A DNA stretch of 6,183 nt, from contig JBEIDF010000209.1 of the NCBI GenBank assembly GCA_040383605.1, positions 1 to 6,183 of the forward strand, given 5' to 3'. Under the pieces are notes generated by a model. That model saw only the letters and a program-made list of their open reading frames with translations. It did no database searches and had not been told where the DNA came from. Each line of letters starts with the position of its first letter. Positions within the stretch are counted from its first letter, which is position 1. This DNA comes from M3007 sp040383605. GTDB lineage: Bacteria > Bacteroidota > Bacteroidia > Chitinophagales > Saprospiraceae. The translations under genes and the position numbers were made by a program. Positions 1-6,022 of this stretch are shown here, piece after piece.

Positions 1-1
1 C

Positions 2-1666
2 TGGACGGCCCTGCTGCTCATCGCCGTGTACCTGCGCGGACTTTTTCTCGACGTCATGGACGTGGACGCGTCGCAGTATGCCTCCATCGCCCGGGAAATG
101 CTCGATTCCGGCGCCTGGCTGCAGGTGATGCACCGCGGCACGGACTACCTCGACAAGCCGCCGCTGTTGTTCTGGACTTCAGCGGGCGCGTTCCTGGCGT
201 TCGGTATCAGCAATTGGGCGTATAAACTGCCCTCGTTGCTCGCCGCCGCCGCGGCGGTGTACGCGGTGTACCGCTTCGCACTGCTGTTCTATACCCGCGA
301 TACCGCTCGCAATGCCGCCTGGATCCTGGCCTCCGCGCTCGGACTGATCGTTATTTGCAATGACGTCCGCACGGATACGCTGCTGCTGGGCGCAACGGCC
401 TGCAGTGTGTGGCTTTTGGCAGCATACCTGCGCCGGCCGACCTGGGGGCTCTTGGCGGCGGGGTTTGTCTGCATCGGACTGGCTATGCTGGCAAAGGGGC
501 CGATCGGCCTGCTGGTTCCCGGTTTTGCCGTGGGCGTCCATTTGGTGCTGCACCGCGACTGGCGAAATATCCTCCGCTGGCAATGGCTGGCCGGACTGCT
601 GCTCGCCGCACTGTTGCTCGTGCCAATGTGCTGGGGATTGTACCAGCAATTTGACCTGCATCCGGAAAAAATGGTAAACGACCGGACGGGGGTGTCCGGA
701 CTGCGTTTTTATTTCTGGGAGCAAAGCTTCGGACGCATCACCGGAGAAAATGTGTGGAAAAACGACGCCTCCGTTTTTTACTTTCTGCACGTTTATCTAT
801 GGGCTTTTTTGCCCTGGGCGCCTTTGTTGTATTGGGCGGTGCTCCGGCAATTCGCCGGACTTGCGCGCCTGCGCCTGCGCCTGCGAATCGGCGAAGAAGG
901 ATACAGCCTGGGCGCGTTTCTGCTCAGTTTCGTCGCCCTGTCGCTGTCGCAGTACAAATTGCCGCATTATATATTCGTCACCCTGCCCTGGGCGGCTGTG
1001 CTCGCCGCCCGCGGACTCGATCTGCTGCTGCCGCACTACCGCCGTTGGATTTGGGGGCTGCAATACGCGCAAATCGCCCTGCTGGCGTTTTTCTCGTTTT
1101 TGATCCCGACCTGGATATTTCCCGACGCCCCCTGGGTGTTGTGGGCGGCGCTGCTTGCCGGATTTGGGGCGCTGGCATATTCCGTTTGGCGACTTCCGGC
1201 GCCGGCCGACAGCGCGGTGCTGGTGCGGCGCAGCGCCTGGAGCCTGGCGTTGGCGGCTTTTGTGCTCAATTTTTATTTTTATCCGCGCCTCCTGCCTTAT
1301 CAAAGCAGCAGCACGCTGGCCGCGCGGATGGAAGAACAGGGCCTCGACCCCGCCAACCTGGCCTGTTACAAACGGCACGGCCACGCGCTGGATTTTTACA
1401 CCGGCGTCCGCGCGCCGCGACCGGAAACGCCGGAAGCCGTCCAAAGCCTCGCCAATGCGCAAGCCGAACTGTACCTGTACACCACCCTGGAAGGGAAGAC
1501 GGAACTGGACGAGGCGGGCCTCCGGTACGATACCGTGCTGGCGTTCCAACATTTCCAGGTCGCCCTGCTGAATGCGCAGTTTCTGAATCCGAGTACCCGG
1601 AAAGCCGCGCTGACGCCTGTTTTTTTGTTAAAAATCAAGCCGGCTGATTTCGATCAAAATTTATAA
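2..1666 (+). CDS. ArnT-like GT39 family membrane glycosyltransferase (5' partial)
   Basis: Probable integral-membrane glycosyltransferase of the GT39/ArnT (PMT_2) superfamily. Such enzymes move a sugar from a polyprenyl-phosphate carrier onto lipid A, another glycan or a protein on the outer face of the inner membrane. The frame is open to the left edge (554 codons visible), so the true start and part of the first membrane span are missing; the GTG at 26 is not a credible start. Family signs: an acidic first-loop motif DVDASQYA from base 59, YLDKPPLLFW at 146-175, AKGPIG from 491, and KLPHY at 956-970 followed by a hydrophobic segment. I count about 11 hydrophobic segments up to roughly base 1290, then a soluble C-terminal tail of about 120 residues. 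Length fits the family (about 550 aa). The acceptor and donor sugar cannot be read from sequence, so the symbol arnT is not justified. It is co-directional with fadD downstream, but that gene seems to have its own promoter. Confidence 0.85.
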   Translation, partial: WTALLLIAVYLRGLFLDVMDVDASQYASIAREMLDSGAWLQVMHRGTDYLDKPPLLFWTSAGAFLAFGISNWAYKLPSLLAAAAAVYAVYRFALLFYTRDTARNAAWILASALGLIVICNDVRTDTLLLGATACSVWLLAAYLRRPTWGLLAAGFVCIGLAMLAKGPIGLLVPGFAVGVHLVLHRDWRNILRWQWLAGLLLAALLLVPMCWGLYQQFDLHPEKMVNDRTGVSGLRFYFWEQSFGRITGENVWKNDASVFYFLHVYLWAFLPWAPLLYWAVLRQFAGLARLRLRLRIGEEGYSLGAFLLSFVALSLSQYKLPHYIFVTLPWAAVLAARGLDLLLPHYRRWIWGLQYAQIALLAFFSFLIPTWIFPDAPWVLWAALLAGFGALAYSVWRLPAPADSAVLVRRSAWSLALAAFVLNFYFYPRLLPYQSSSTLAARMEEQGLDPANLACYKRHGHALDFYTGVRAPRPETPEAVQSLANAQAELYLYTTLEGKTELDEAGLRYDTVLAFQHFQVALLNAQFLNPSTRKAALTPVFLLKIKPADFDQNL

Positions 1667-1679
1667 AAATCCCGACAAT

Positions 1680-1698
1680 GTGGCTATTTTTGAGCCAC
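1680..1698 (+). terminator. Small hairpin after the glycosyltransferase gene, possible weak terminator
   Basis: GTGGCT (1680-1685) pairs perfectly with AGCCAC (1693-1698) around a 7-nt loop, 14 bases after the glycosyltransferase stop codon. The stem is followed by TTTACTAGATT, which is only a poor U-tract. It may weakly terminate the upstream transcript. The same bases hold a promoter-like element (1685-1692), so the hairpin could also be incidental. Confidence 0.3.
1685..1692 (+). promoter_or_regulatory. Candidate Bacteroidota -7 element for fadD
   Basis: TATTTTTG matches the Bacteroidota -7 consensus TAnnTTTG. It ends 29 bases before the fadD ATG, nearly the same geometry as the stronger minus-strand promoter in this window (30 bases). 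No TTTG is found at the expected -33 position (about 1662-1665 reads TATA), so this is a half-match. It overlaps the loop of the hairpin at 1680-1698. Confidence 0.4.
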
Positions 1699-1721
1699 TT
1701 TACTAGATTAAATCAAAAACG

Positions 1722-3377
1722 ATGGAAAAACCTTGGTTAGCGCACTATCCCAAAAACGTACCGGCAGACGTCAATCCGGACGCTTACCGCCGGCTGATTG
1801 ATATGGCGGAGGAGAGTTTCCAAAAATTCGGCCCGCTGCCGGCGTTTGTATCCATGGGAAAAACCCTGCGATTTCAGGATTTGGATCGCCTCTCCCGCGA
1901 TTTTGCGGCCTACCTGCAAAGCCGAGGATTGCAGCCCGGCGACCGCATCGCCATCATGATGCCCAACCTGCTGCAGTATCCTATTGCGATGTTTGGCGCG
2001 TTGCGGGCCGGACTCGTGGTGGTGAATACCAATCCGCTCTATACACCCCGCGAAATGCGGCACCAGTTCATAGATTCCGGCGCCAAAGCCATCGTAATTG
2101 CCGAAAATTTCGCCGCCAACCTCCAGCAGATCATCGGCGAAACGGAAATCAAAACGGTGATCCTGACCAGCATCGGCGAAATGCTGGGACTAAAAGGCGC
2201 CGTGGTGAATTTTGTGGTGCGCAATGTGAAAAAAATGGTACCCCCCTTCACCCTGCACAATACGGTCAGCTTCCGCGACGCCCTGCGCCAAGGCCGCAAA
2301 TTTACCGTCCAAACGCCGGAAACCGGCCCGGACGACGTGATCATCCTGCAGTACACCGGCGGCACCACCGGCGTGGCCAAGGGCGCCATGCTCACCAACC
2401 GGAACCTGCTCGCCAATATGATGCAGATCCGCGCCATCATGTTACCCTACCTCGAAGAGGGTCGGGAAGTGATGCTCTGCCCGCTGCCGCTGTACCATAT
2501 TTTCGCGTTCACCGTCAACTGCCTCGCCATTATGAGCGTCGGCGGCTGCAATATCCTGATCGTCAATGCGCGCGACCTGCCGGCCCTCATCAAAGAATGG
2601 CGCACGCACAAGCCCTCGCTGGTGCCGGGCGTCAATACGCTCTTCAACGCCCTGATGAACCATCCGGAGTTTGCCTCGCTGGATTTCAGCAGGCTCAAAA
2701 TCTGCGTGGGCGGCGCAATGGCCGTCCAGCGCGCCGTGGCCGAGCGCTGGCGCGAGGTGACCGGCTGCCAACTCAGCGAAGGCTACGGCATGACGGAGGC
2801 CAGTCCGGTGATTAGCTGCAATCCCTTCGACAGCGCGATGCGGATCGGCACCATCGGCCTGCCGGCGCCCGGTACGGATATGCGCATCGTGGACGAACAC
2901 GGCGCCCCGCTGCCGCCCGGCCCCGAACACGTGGGCGAAATACAAGCCAAAGGCCCGCAGGTGATGAAGGGCTACTGGCAACGCCCGGAAGCCACCGACG
3001 AAGTACTCGAGGACGGCTGGCTGAGCACCGGCGATATGGGCTACATGCACCCGGACGGATATTTTCAGATCGTGGATCGCAAAAAAGACATGATCCTGGT
3101 CTCCGGCTTCAATGTATATCCCAATGAAGTGGAGGACGTGATCGCCACCCACCCCAAGGTGCTGGAAGTCGCCGCCGTGGGTATCCCCGACGAAAAATCA
3201 GGCGAGGTCGTCAAAGTGTTCGTAGTGAAAAAAGACGCCGGCCTGACGGAAGCGGAAGTGCTGGCGCATTGCAAAGAAAACCTGACCGGGTACAAAATAC
3301 CGAAACAGGTGGAATTCCGCGCGGAATTGCCAAAAACAAACGTGGGGAAGATTTTGCGGCGGGAATTGCGGAATTGA
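1722..3377 (+). CDS. fadD: Long-chain-fatty-acid--CoA ligase (FadD type)
   Basis: Activates long-chain fatty acids to acyl-CoA through an acyl-adenylate intermediate (ATP to AMP plus PPi), feeding beta-oxidation or lipid synthesis; cytosolic or membrane-peripheral. The 551-aa product carries the full ANL adenylating-enzyme motif set in order: P-loop YTGGTTGVAKG (211-221), GYGMTEAS (354-361), STGD (435-438), DRKKD (452-456) at the domain hinge, and C-terminal GKILRREL with the expected catalytic lysine at K543. The N-terminus (MEKPWL..YPKNVP..) and MPNLLQYP closely resemble E. coli FadD as I remember it (561 aa), so length and start agree with the family. The ATG at 1722 is preceded by an A-rich stretch with no Shine-Dalgarno. 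A possible promoter lies at 1685-1692. The gene converges on the HNH operon. No truncation or missing motif is seen. Chain-length preference cannot be inferred. Confidence 0.94.
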   Translation: MEKPWLAHYPKNVPADVNPDAYRRLIDMAEESFQKFGPLPAFVSMGKTLRFQDLDRLSRDFAAYLQSRGLQPGDRIAIMMPNLLQYPIAMFGALRAGLVVVNTNPLYTPREMRHQFIDSGAKAIVIAENFAANLQQIIGETEIKTVILTSIGEMLGLKGAVVNFVVRNVKKMVPPFTLHNTVSFRDALRQGRKFTVQTPETGPDDVIILQYTGGTTGVAKGAMLTNRNLLANMMQIRAIMLPYLEEGREVMLCPLPLYHIFAFTVNCLAIMSVGGCNILIVNARDLPALIKEWRTHKPSLVPGVNTLFNALMNHPEFASLDFSRLKICVGGAMAVQRAVAERWREVTGCQLSEGYGMTEASPVISCNPFDSAMRIGTIGLPAPGTDMRIVDEHGAPLPPGPEHVGEIQAKGPQVMKGYWQRPEATDEVLEDGWLSTGDMGYMHPDGYFQIVDRKKDMILVSGFNVYPNEVEDVIATHPKVLEVAAVGIPDEKSGEVVKVFVVKKDAGLTEAEVLAHCKENLTGYKIPKQVEFRAELPKTNVGKILRRELRN

Positions 3378-3432
3378 GGGGGATGATTGCACGAATTGAT
3401 TGCAGGTTTTATTTTAATATGGTTATCAGGTG

Positions 3433-3449
3433 CTTATATTTTATATAAG
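3433..3449. repeat. AT-only hairpin in the convergent intergenic gap
   Basis: CTTATAT (3433-3439) and ATATAAG (3443-3449) form a perfect 7-bp inverted repeat with a 3-nt TTT loop. The stem is almost entirely A/T and no clear U-tract follows, so it is a weak terminator candidate at best. The rest of the 3378-3544 gap holds an 8-bp direct repeat TGATTGCA (3384-3391 and 3397-3404) and no supported gene. Confidence 0.3.
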
Positions 3450-3461
3450 GCAAAATTTGTA

Positions 3462-3490
3462 GTCGAATGCAGGCGATTCGGCGAAAATTT
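3462..3490. terminator. Candidate terminator between convergent fadD and HNH operon
   Basis: GTCGAAT (3462-3468) pairs with ATTCGGC (3476-3482), 7 bp including one G-U, around a 7-nt loop. On the plus strand the stem is followed by GAAAATTTTAA. It lies 85 bases past the fadD stop and 63 bases past the end of the HNH gene, as expected for a terminator between convergent genes. The U-run is short, so the call is tentative. Confidence 0.3.
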
Positions 3491-3544
3491 TAACATAAAA
3501 TGAAATTTGGTCAGATCGCCAAGCAGTACCTCATCGCAACAACT

Positions 3545-3985
3545 CTATTTCGTTGGAAAATCTGCGGGCGGATGAAGTCCAACCTGCTTCAGCAACAGCC
3601 GCAGATTCACATTAGCAGGCCGGTTAACCTGCAATAGATCAACGGTTGCCCGTCCCGTTGAGGTAACACCGAGTATAAGCGTCTCGTCTTCATTCCACTC
3701 GAAATGGTCGTGCCATTTGTCCAGACGCGGATGAAAAAGCGGGACATACACGCTACTCAAGGGATCGTAATGGTGTGTTTTACTGTGCTTATGACCATTG
3801 CACCCGCCGTCTGCCAGTGCCAGATTATCCGGATCAGTACTTCCGCCTAAAGCCAGCGGAATGATGTGATCAAAGGGAAAAGTGTCCGGCGAAAAATTAG
3901 AAGGTACCAAACAATACTCGCAGTACCCGCGGGCCCGGGATCGCACGAAATCCCGCATGGCAGGCGGAATACTCGCCTTAGCCAT
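3545..3985 (-). CDS. HNH endonuclease family protein, second gene of a two-gene operon
   Basis: A 146-aa protein of the HNH nuclease superfamily (a beta-beta-alpha metal fold that cuts DNA). Visible parts: a basic N-terminus with C22-x2-C25 (YCEYC), the core FDHIIPLALGG (38-48) with H40, N54, then GGCNGHKHSKT (60-70) with C62 and N63. The C-terminal part reads VPLFHPR..W..HF.W, GRATV..L..NR and ends near LHPPADF. From memory this tail belongs to a family of stand-alone HNH proteins frequent in cyanobacteria and also found in Bacteroidota. Relatives I recall have ACxGCN where this protein has ADGGCN, so one presumed zinc cysteine is replaced by D59. The ATG at 3985 overlaps the stop of the upstream gene by 8 bp (ATGGCTAA), implying translational coupling. 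There is no signal peptide. The substrate is unknown, and no restriction, CRISPR or intron context accompanies it. Confidence 0.86.
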   Translation of the reverse strand: MAKASIPPAMRDFVRSRARGYCEYCLVPSNFSPDTFPFDHIIPLALGGSTDPDNLALADGGCNGHKHSKTHHYDPLSSVYVPLFHPRLDKWHDHFEWNEDETLILGVTSTGRATVDLLQVNRPANVNLRLLLKQVGLHPPADFPTK

Positions 3986-4382
3986 GCCCTACGGGTTGAA
4001 GTCCCATATCCTGCATCAATTGATTAAGCGGAATATTTTTCAGACAGGACAATTCAACAAGCATTTGAACGCGCTCATTTCGAAGGGTTTCCTCTTCCTC
4101 CGTCAACTGAATAAACTGCAAATGCTCCGATTCCGTCAGGGTATCCTTTTCCAGTTTTTTTACCAGCCGGAGATATAGTGCGCGTTTCTCCCTAGACAGC
4201 ACCGTTTGGTTGATCAACCGAAGTAGCGTTCGTTGACGAAATTCGTTGTCTGCTGACTTTCTTTGAAAAATCATCCGATTTAACTGCCGGACGAAATCCT
4301 CTAACTCCTGGATGTCCATATCTGCCACTTGCTCAAGGAGTGTCGGGGCATCGAACGCGGGCTGGGTTTGTGCTTTTGACAT
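3978..4382 (-). CDS. Small helical protein of unknown function, partner of the HNH protein
   Basis: A 134-aa, charged, probably all-helical protein with no membrane span or signal peptide. No named domain is recognised. Visible segments: an N-terminal helix with QELEDFVRQLNRM (25-37), a central basic stretch LLRLIN..VLSREKRALYLRLVKK (53-76), then TLTESEHLQFIQLTEEEE (81-98), and a C-terminal LVELSCLKNIPLNQLMQDMGL (108-128). The pattern 'TLT-x2-EH..L..LT' and a terminal 'LM.D.GL' match, from memory, small proteins encoded just before similar HNH genes in cyanobacteria. I chose the ATG at 4382. An in-frame ATG at 4415 lies inside the promoter -7 box (4413-4420) and so should not be transcribed. 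The leader would be about 25 nt, with no Shine-Dalgarno. The gene overlaps the HNH gene by 8 bp. Its base composition is lower in GC than the flanks (22 G/C of 60 at 4021-4080, against 37 of 60 at 4921-4980 in ahcY). Confidence 0.8.
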   Translation of the reverse strand: MSKAQTQPAFDAPTLLEQVADMDIQELEDFVRQLNRMIFQRKSADNEFRQRTLLRLINQTVLSREKRALYLRLVKKLEKDTLTESEHLQFIQLTEEEETLRNERVQMLVELSCLKNIPLNQLMQDMGLQPVGHG

Positions 4383-4412
4383 GGTTACAAATACTGTTTT
4401 TTGAAATACAAA

Positions 4413-4443
4413 CAAAGATATGTATTTTCATCATTATTTCAAA
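4413..4443 (-). promoter_or_regulatory. Bacteroidota-type promoter (TTTG-N19-TATCTTTG) of the HNH operon
   Basis: Read on the minus strand, TTTG (4443-4440) is followed after exactly 19 bases by TATCTTTG (4420-4413). This fits the Bacteroidota housekeeping sigma consensus TTTG / TAnnTTTG at canonical spacing. Transcription would start near 4407, about 25 bases before the ATG at 4382. It settles the start of the operon's first gene. Confidence 0.72.
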
Positions 4444-4523
4444 CCTTCAAAGGAAATTTTCAAGCCACCCGGGGTTTTCAGACGGTTTCTTACACCATAC
4501 CTGATTTTTTTAACCAAATTACC

Positions 4524-4531
4524 TATCTTTG
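4524..4531 (+). promoter_or_regulatory. Candidate -7 element for ahcY
   Basis: TATCTTTG on the plus strand matches TAnnTTTG exactly and is identical to the -7 box of the divergent operon. No TTTG is present about 19 bases upstream (4501-4504 reads CTGA), so the -33 half is missing. If used, the leader before ahcY would be about 90 nt. I see no SAM-II or SAH riboswitch signature in 4538-4628, and no other in-frame ATG after the TGA at 4560-4562. Confidence 0.4.
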
Positions 4532-4628
4532 CAGCGCCCAATTTCACAACCATTCCAAATGATGTTTTGTTATTATTCCCAAGCCGCGCAATTCGCCGGC
4601 GCTCCACTTCCACTCAATATCCGCGCAC

Positions 4629-5945
4629 ATGTCCGCAGCAACTGAATCCCGCCCAAAATACAAAGTAAAAGACCTCGCGCTGGCCGACTGGGGCCGCAAG
4701 GAAATCACCCTGGCGGAAGCCGAAATGCCGGGCCTCATGGCCCTGCGAGAAGAATTCGGCCCCGTTAAGCCGCTCCGGGGCGCCCGCGTCGCCGGCTGCC
4801 TCCACATGACGATCCAAACCGCCGTGCTGATCGAAACGCTGGTGGAACTCGGCGCCGAGGTGTCCTGGTCGTCCTGCAATATCTTCTCCACGCAAGATCA
4901 CGCCGCCGCCGCCGTGGCCGCCGCGGGCGTGCCCGTGTTCGCCTGGAAAGGTATGACGGCTGAAGAGTTCGACTGGTGTATCGAGCAAACGCTGTTTGCG
5001 TTCTCCGACAACCAACCGCTCAATATGATTCTCGACGACGGCGGCGATCTCACCAATATGGTGCTCGATCAGTATCCGGAACTGGTGACCGGTATCCGCG
5101 GAATCTCCGAAGAAACAACCACAGGCGTACACCGCCTCTACGAACGCATGGCCAAAGGCACGCTCCCGCTCCCGGCCATCAATATCAACGACTCGGTTAC
5201 CAAATCGAAATTCGATAATAAATACGGCTGCAAAGAAAGCCTCGTGGACGCCATCCGCCGCGCCACGGATATCATGATCGCCGGTAAAGTAGCCGTCGTC
5301 GCCGGATACGGCGACGTCGGAAAAGGCTCCGCCGCCTCGCTGCGCGGCGCCGGCGCCCGCGTGATCGTTACGGAAATTGACCCCATTTGCGCCCTCCAGG
5401 CCGCCATGGACGGATTCGAGGTGAAACGCATGGAAAATGCAATCCCCCGCGCCAATATCGTGGTCACCGCAACGGGCAACTGCGATATCGTAACGGAAAA
5501 ACACTTCCGACTGCTGAACGATAAAACAATCGTCTGCAATATCGGCCACTTCGACAACGAAATTGATATGGCCTGGCTAAATAAAAACTACGGCCATACG
5601 AAAATGACGATCAAACCGCAGGTGGATCTCTACAACATTGACGGTAAAGACATCATCGTGCTGGCAGAAGGCCGCCTCGTTAATCTGGGCTGCGCCACCG
5701 GACACCCCTCGTTCGTAATGTCCAACTCCTTCACCAACCAGGTGCTCGCTCAACTCGAACTGTGGCAAAACAGCAGCAATTACGAACACAAAGTATATAT
5801 GCTGCCCAAACACCTCGACGAAAAGGTGGCCCGCCTCCACCTCGCTAAAATCGGCGTGGAACTGGAAGAACTCCAAGCCCACCAGGCGGAATATATCGGC
5901 GTGGAACCGAAAGGGCCGTTTAAGCCGGAATATTATCGATATTAA
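4629..5945 (+). CDS. ahcY: Adenosylhomocysteinase (S-adenosyl-L-homocysteine hydrolase)
   Basis: Reversibly hydrolyses S-adenosylhomocysteine, the by-product of SAM-dependent methylation, to adenosine and homocysteine; cytosolic, NAD-dependent, usually tetrameric. The 438-aa protein is close to human AHCY in length (432 aa). Residues matching known active-site positions: H59 in GCLHM, D136 in DDGGD, E161 in SEETTTGV, and K192, D196 and N197 in TKSKFDN. The NAD Rossmann loop is GYGDVGKGS (226-234). The NAD-contacting C-terminal tail KPEYYRY holds K432 and Y436. The substrate-domain motif CATGHPSFVMS is intact. The ATG at 4629 is the only in-frame start after an upstream TGA (4560-4562) and gives the usual N-terminus; there is no Shine-Dalgarno. 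It is divergent from the HNH operon and stands alone, with no methionine-cycle neighbours in view. Its presence indicates one-step SAH recycling rather than the Pfs/LuxS route. Nothing is truncated. Confidence 0.97.
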   Translation: MSAATESRPKYKVKDLALADWGRKEITLAEAEMPGLMALREEFGPVKPLRGARVAGCLHMTIQTAVLIETLVELGAEVSWSSCNIFSTQDHAAAAVAAAGVPVFAWKGMTAEEFDWCIEQTLFAFSDNQPLNMILDDGGDLTNMVLDQYPELVTGIRGISEETTTGVHRLYERMAKGTLPLPAININDSVTKSKFDNKYGCKESLVDAIRRATDIMIAGKVAVVAGYGDVGKGSAASLRGAGARVIVTEIDPICALQAAMDGFEVKRMENAIPRANIVVTATGNCDIVTEKHFRLLNDKTIVCNIGHFDNEIDMAWLNKNYGHTKMTIKPQVDLYNIDGKDIIVLAEGRLVNLGCATGHPSFVMSNSFTNQVLAQLELWQNSSNYEHKVYMLPKHLDEKVARLHLAKIGVELEELQAHQAEYIGVEPKGPFKPEYYRY

Positions 5946-5949
5946 AATT

Positions 5950-6001
5950 CGGATTGGGGATTGGGGATTGCGGATTGGGGATTGCGGATTGGGGATTGGG
6001 A
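5950..6001. repeat. Heptameric G-rich tandem repeat (SGGATTG x 7)
   Basis: Seven uninterrupted copies of a 7-bp unit, SGGATTG, run from 5950 to 5998, with a partial GGA after. Only the first base varies, in the order C,G,G,C,G,C,G. The array starts 5 bases past the ahcY stop. Four GGGG runs (5956-5959, 5963-5966, 5977-5980, 5991-5994) plus a terminal GGG make the plus strand able in principle to form a G-quadruplex. It is non-coding, and copy number probably varies by slippage. Confidence 0.93.
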
Positions 6002-6022
6002 CGATGACGGGTTAGTTCTTAA

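Noticed and set aside
754..1647. A 297-codon plus-strand frame inside the glycosyltransferase gene
   Set aside because: It is a +1-type shadow of a GC-rich gene: low-complexity Ala/Arg/Gly/Pro composition with no motif, while the overlapping frame has clear GT39 motifs.
2442..3152. A 236-codon minus-strand frame antisense to fadD
   Set aside because: It is a shadow of the GC-rich fadD reading frame; no motif was recognised and it sits wholly inside a complete gene.
3545..3985. HNH protein as a homing endonuclease, group II intron part or restriction enzyme
   Set aside because: There is no intron structure, reverse transcriptase, methyltransferase or interrupted host gene in view; the gene is a stand-alone operon member.
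4538..4628. Possible SAM- or SAH-responsive riboswitch in the ahcY leader
   Set aside because: No conserved SAM-II or SAH riboswitch core or convincing nested stems were seen in the roughly 90-nt leader. Gene identity alone is not evidence.
4420..4668. An 82-codon plus-strand frame in the divergent promoter region
   Set aside because: It covers both promoter elements and runs into ahcY out of frame. The sequence looks like translated AT-rich spacer, without a conserved pattern.
4614..5549. A 311-codon minus-strand frame antisense to ahcY
   Set aside because: Its composition (His, Gly, Phe, Asp rich) is that expected of the complement of a strongly biased gene; it has no promoter-like element or recognisable domain, and ahcY is certain.
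5950..6001. CRISPR array
   Set aside because: The unit is 7 bp with no spacers; this is a simple tandem repeat.
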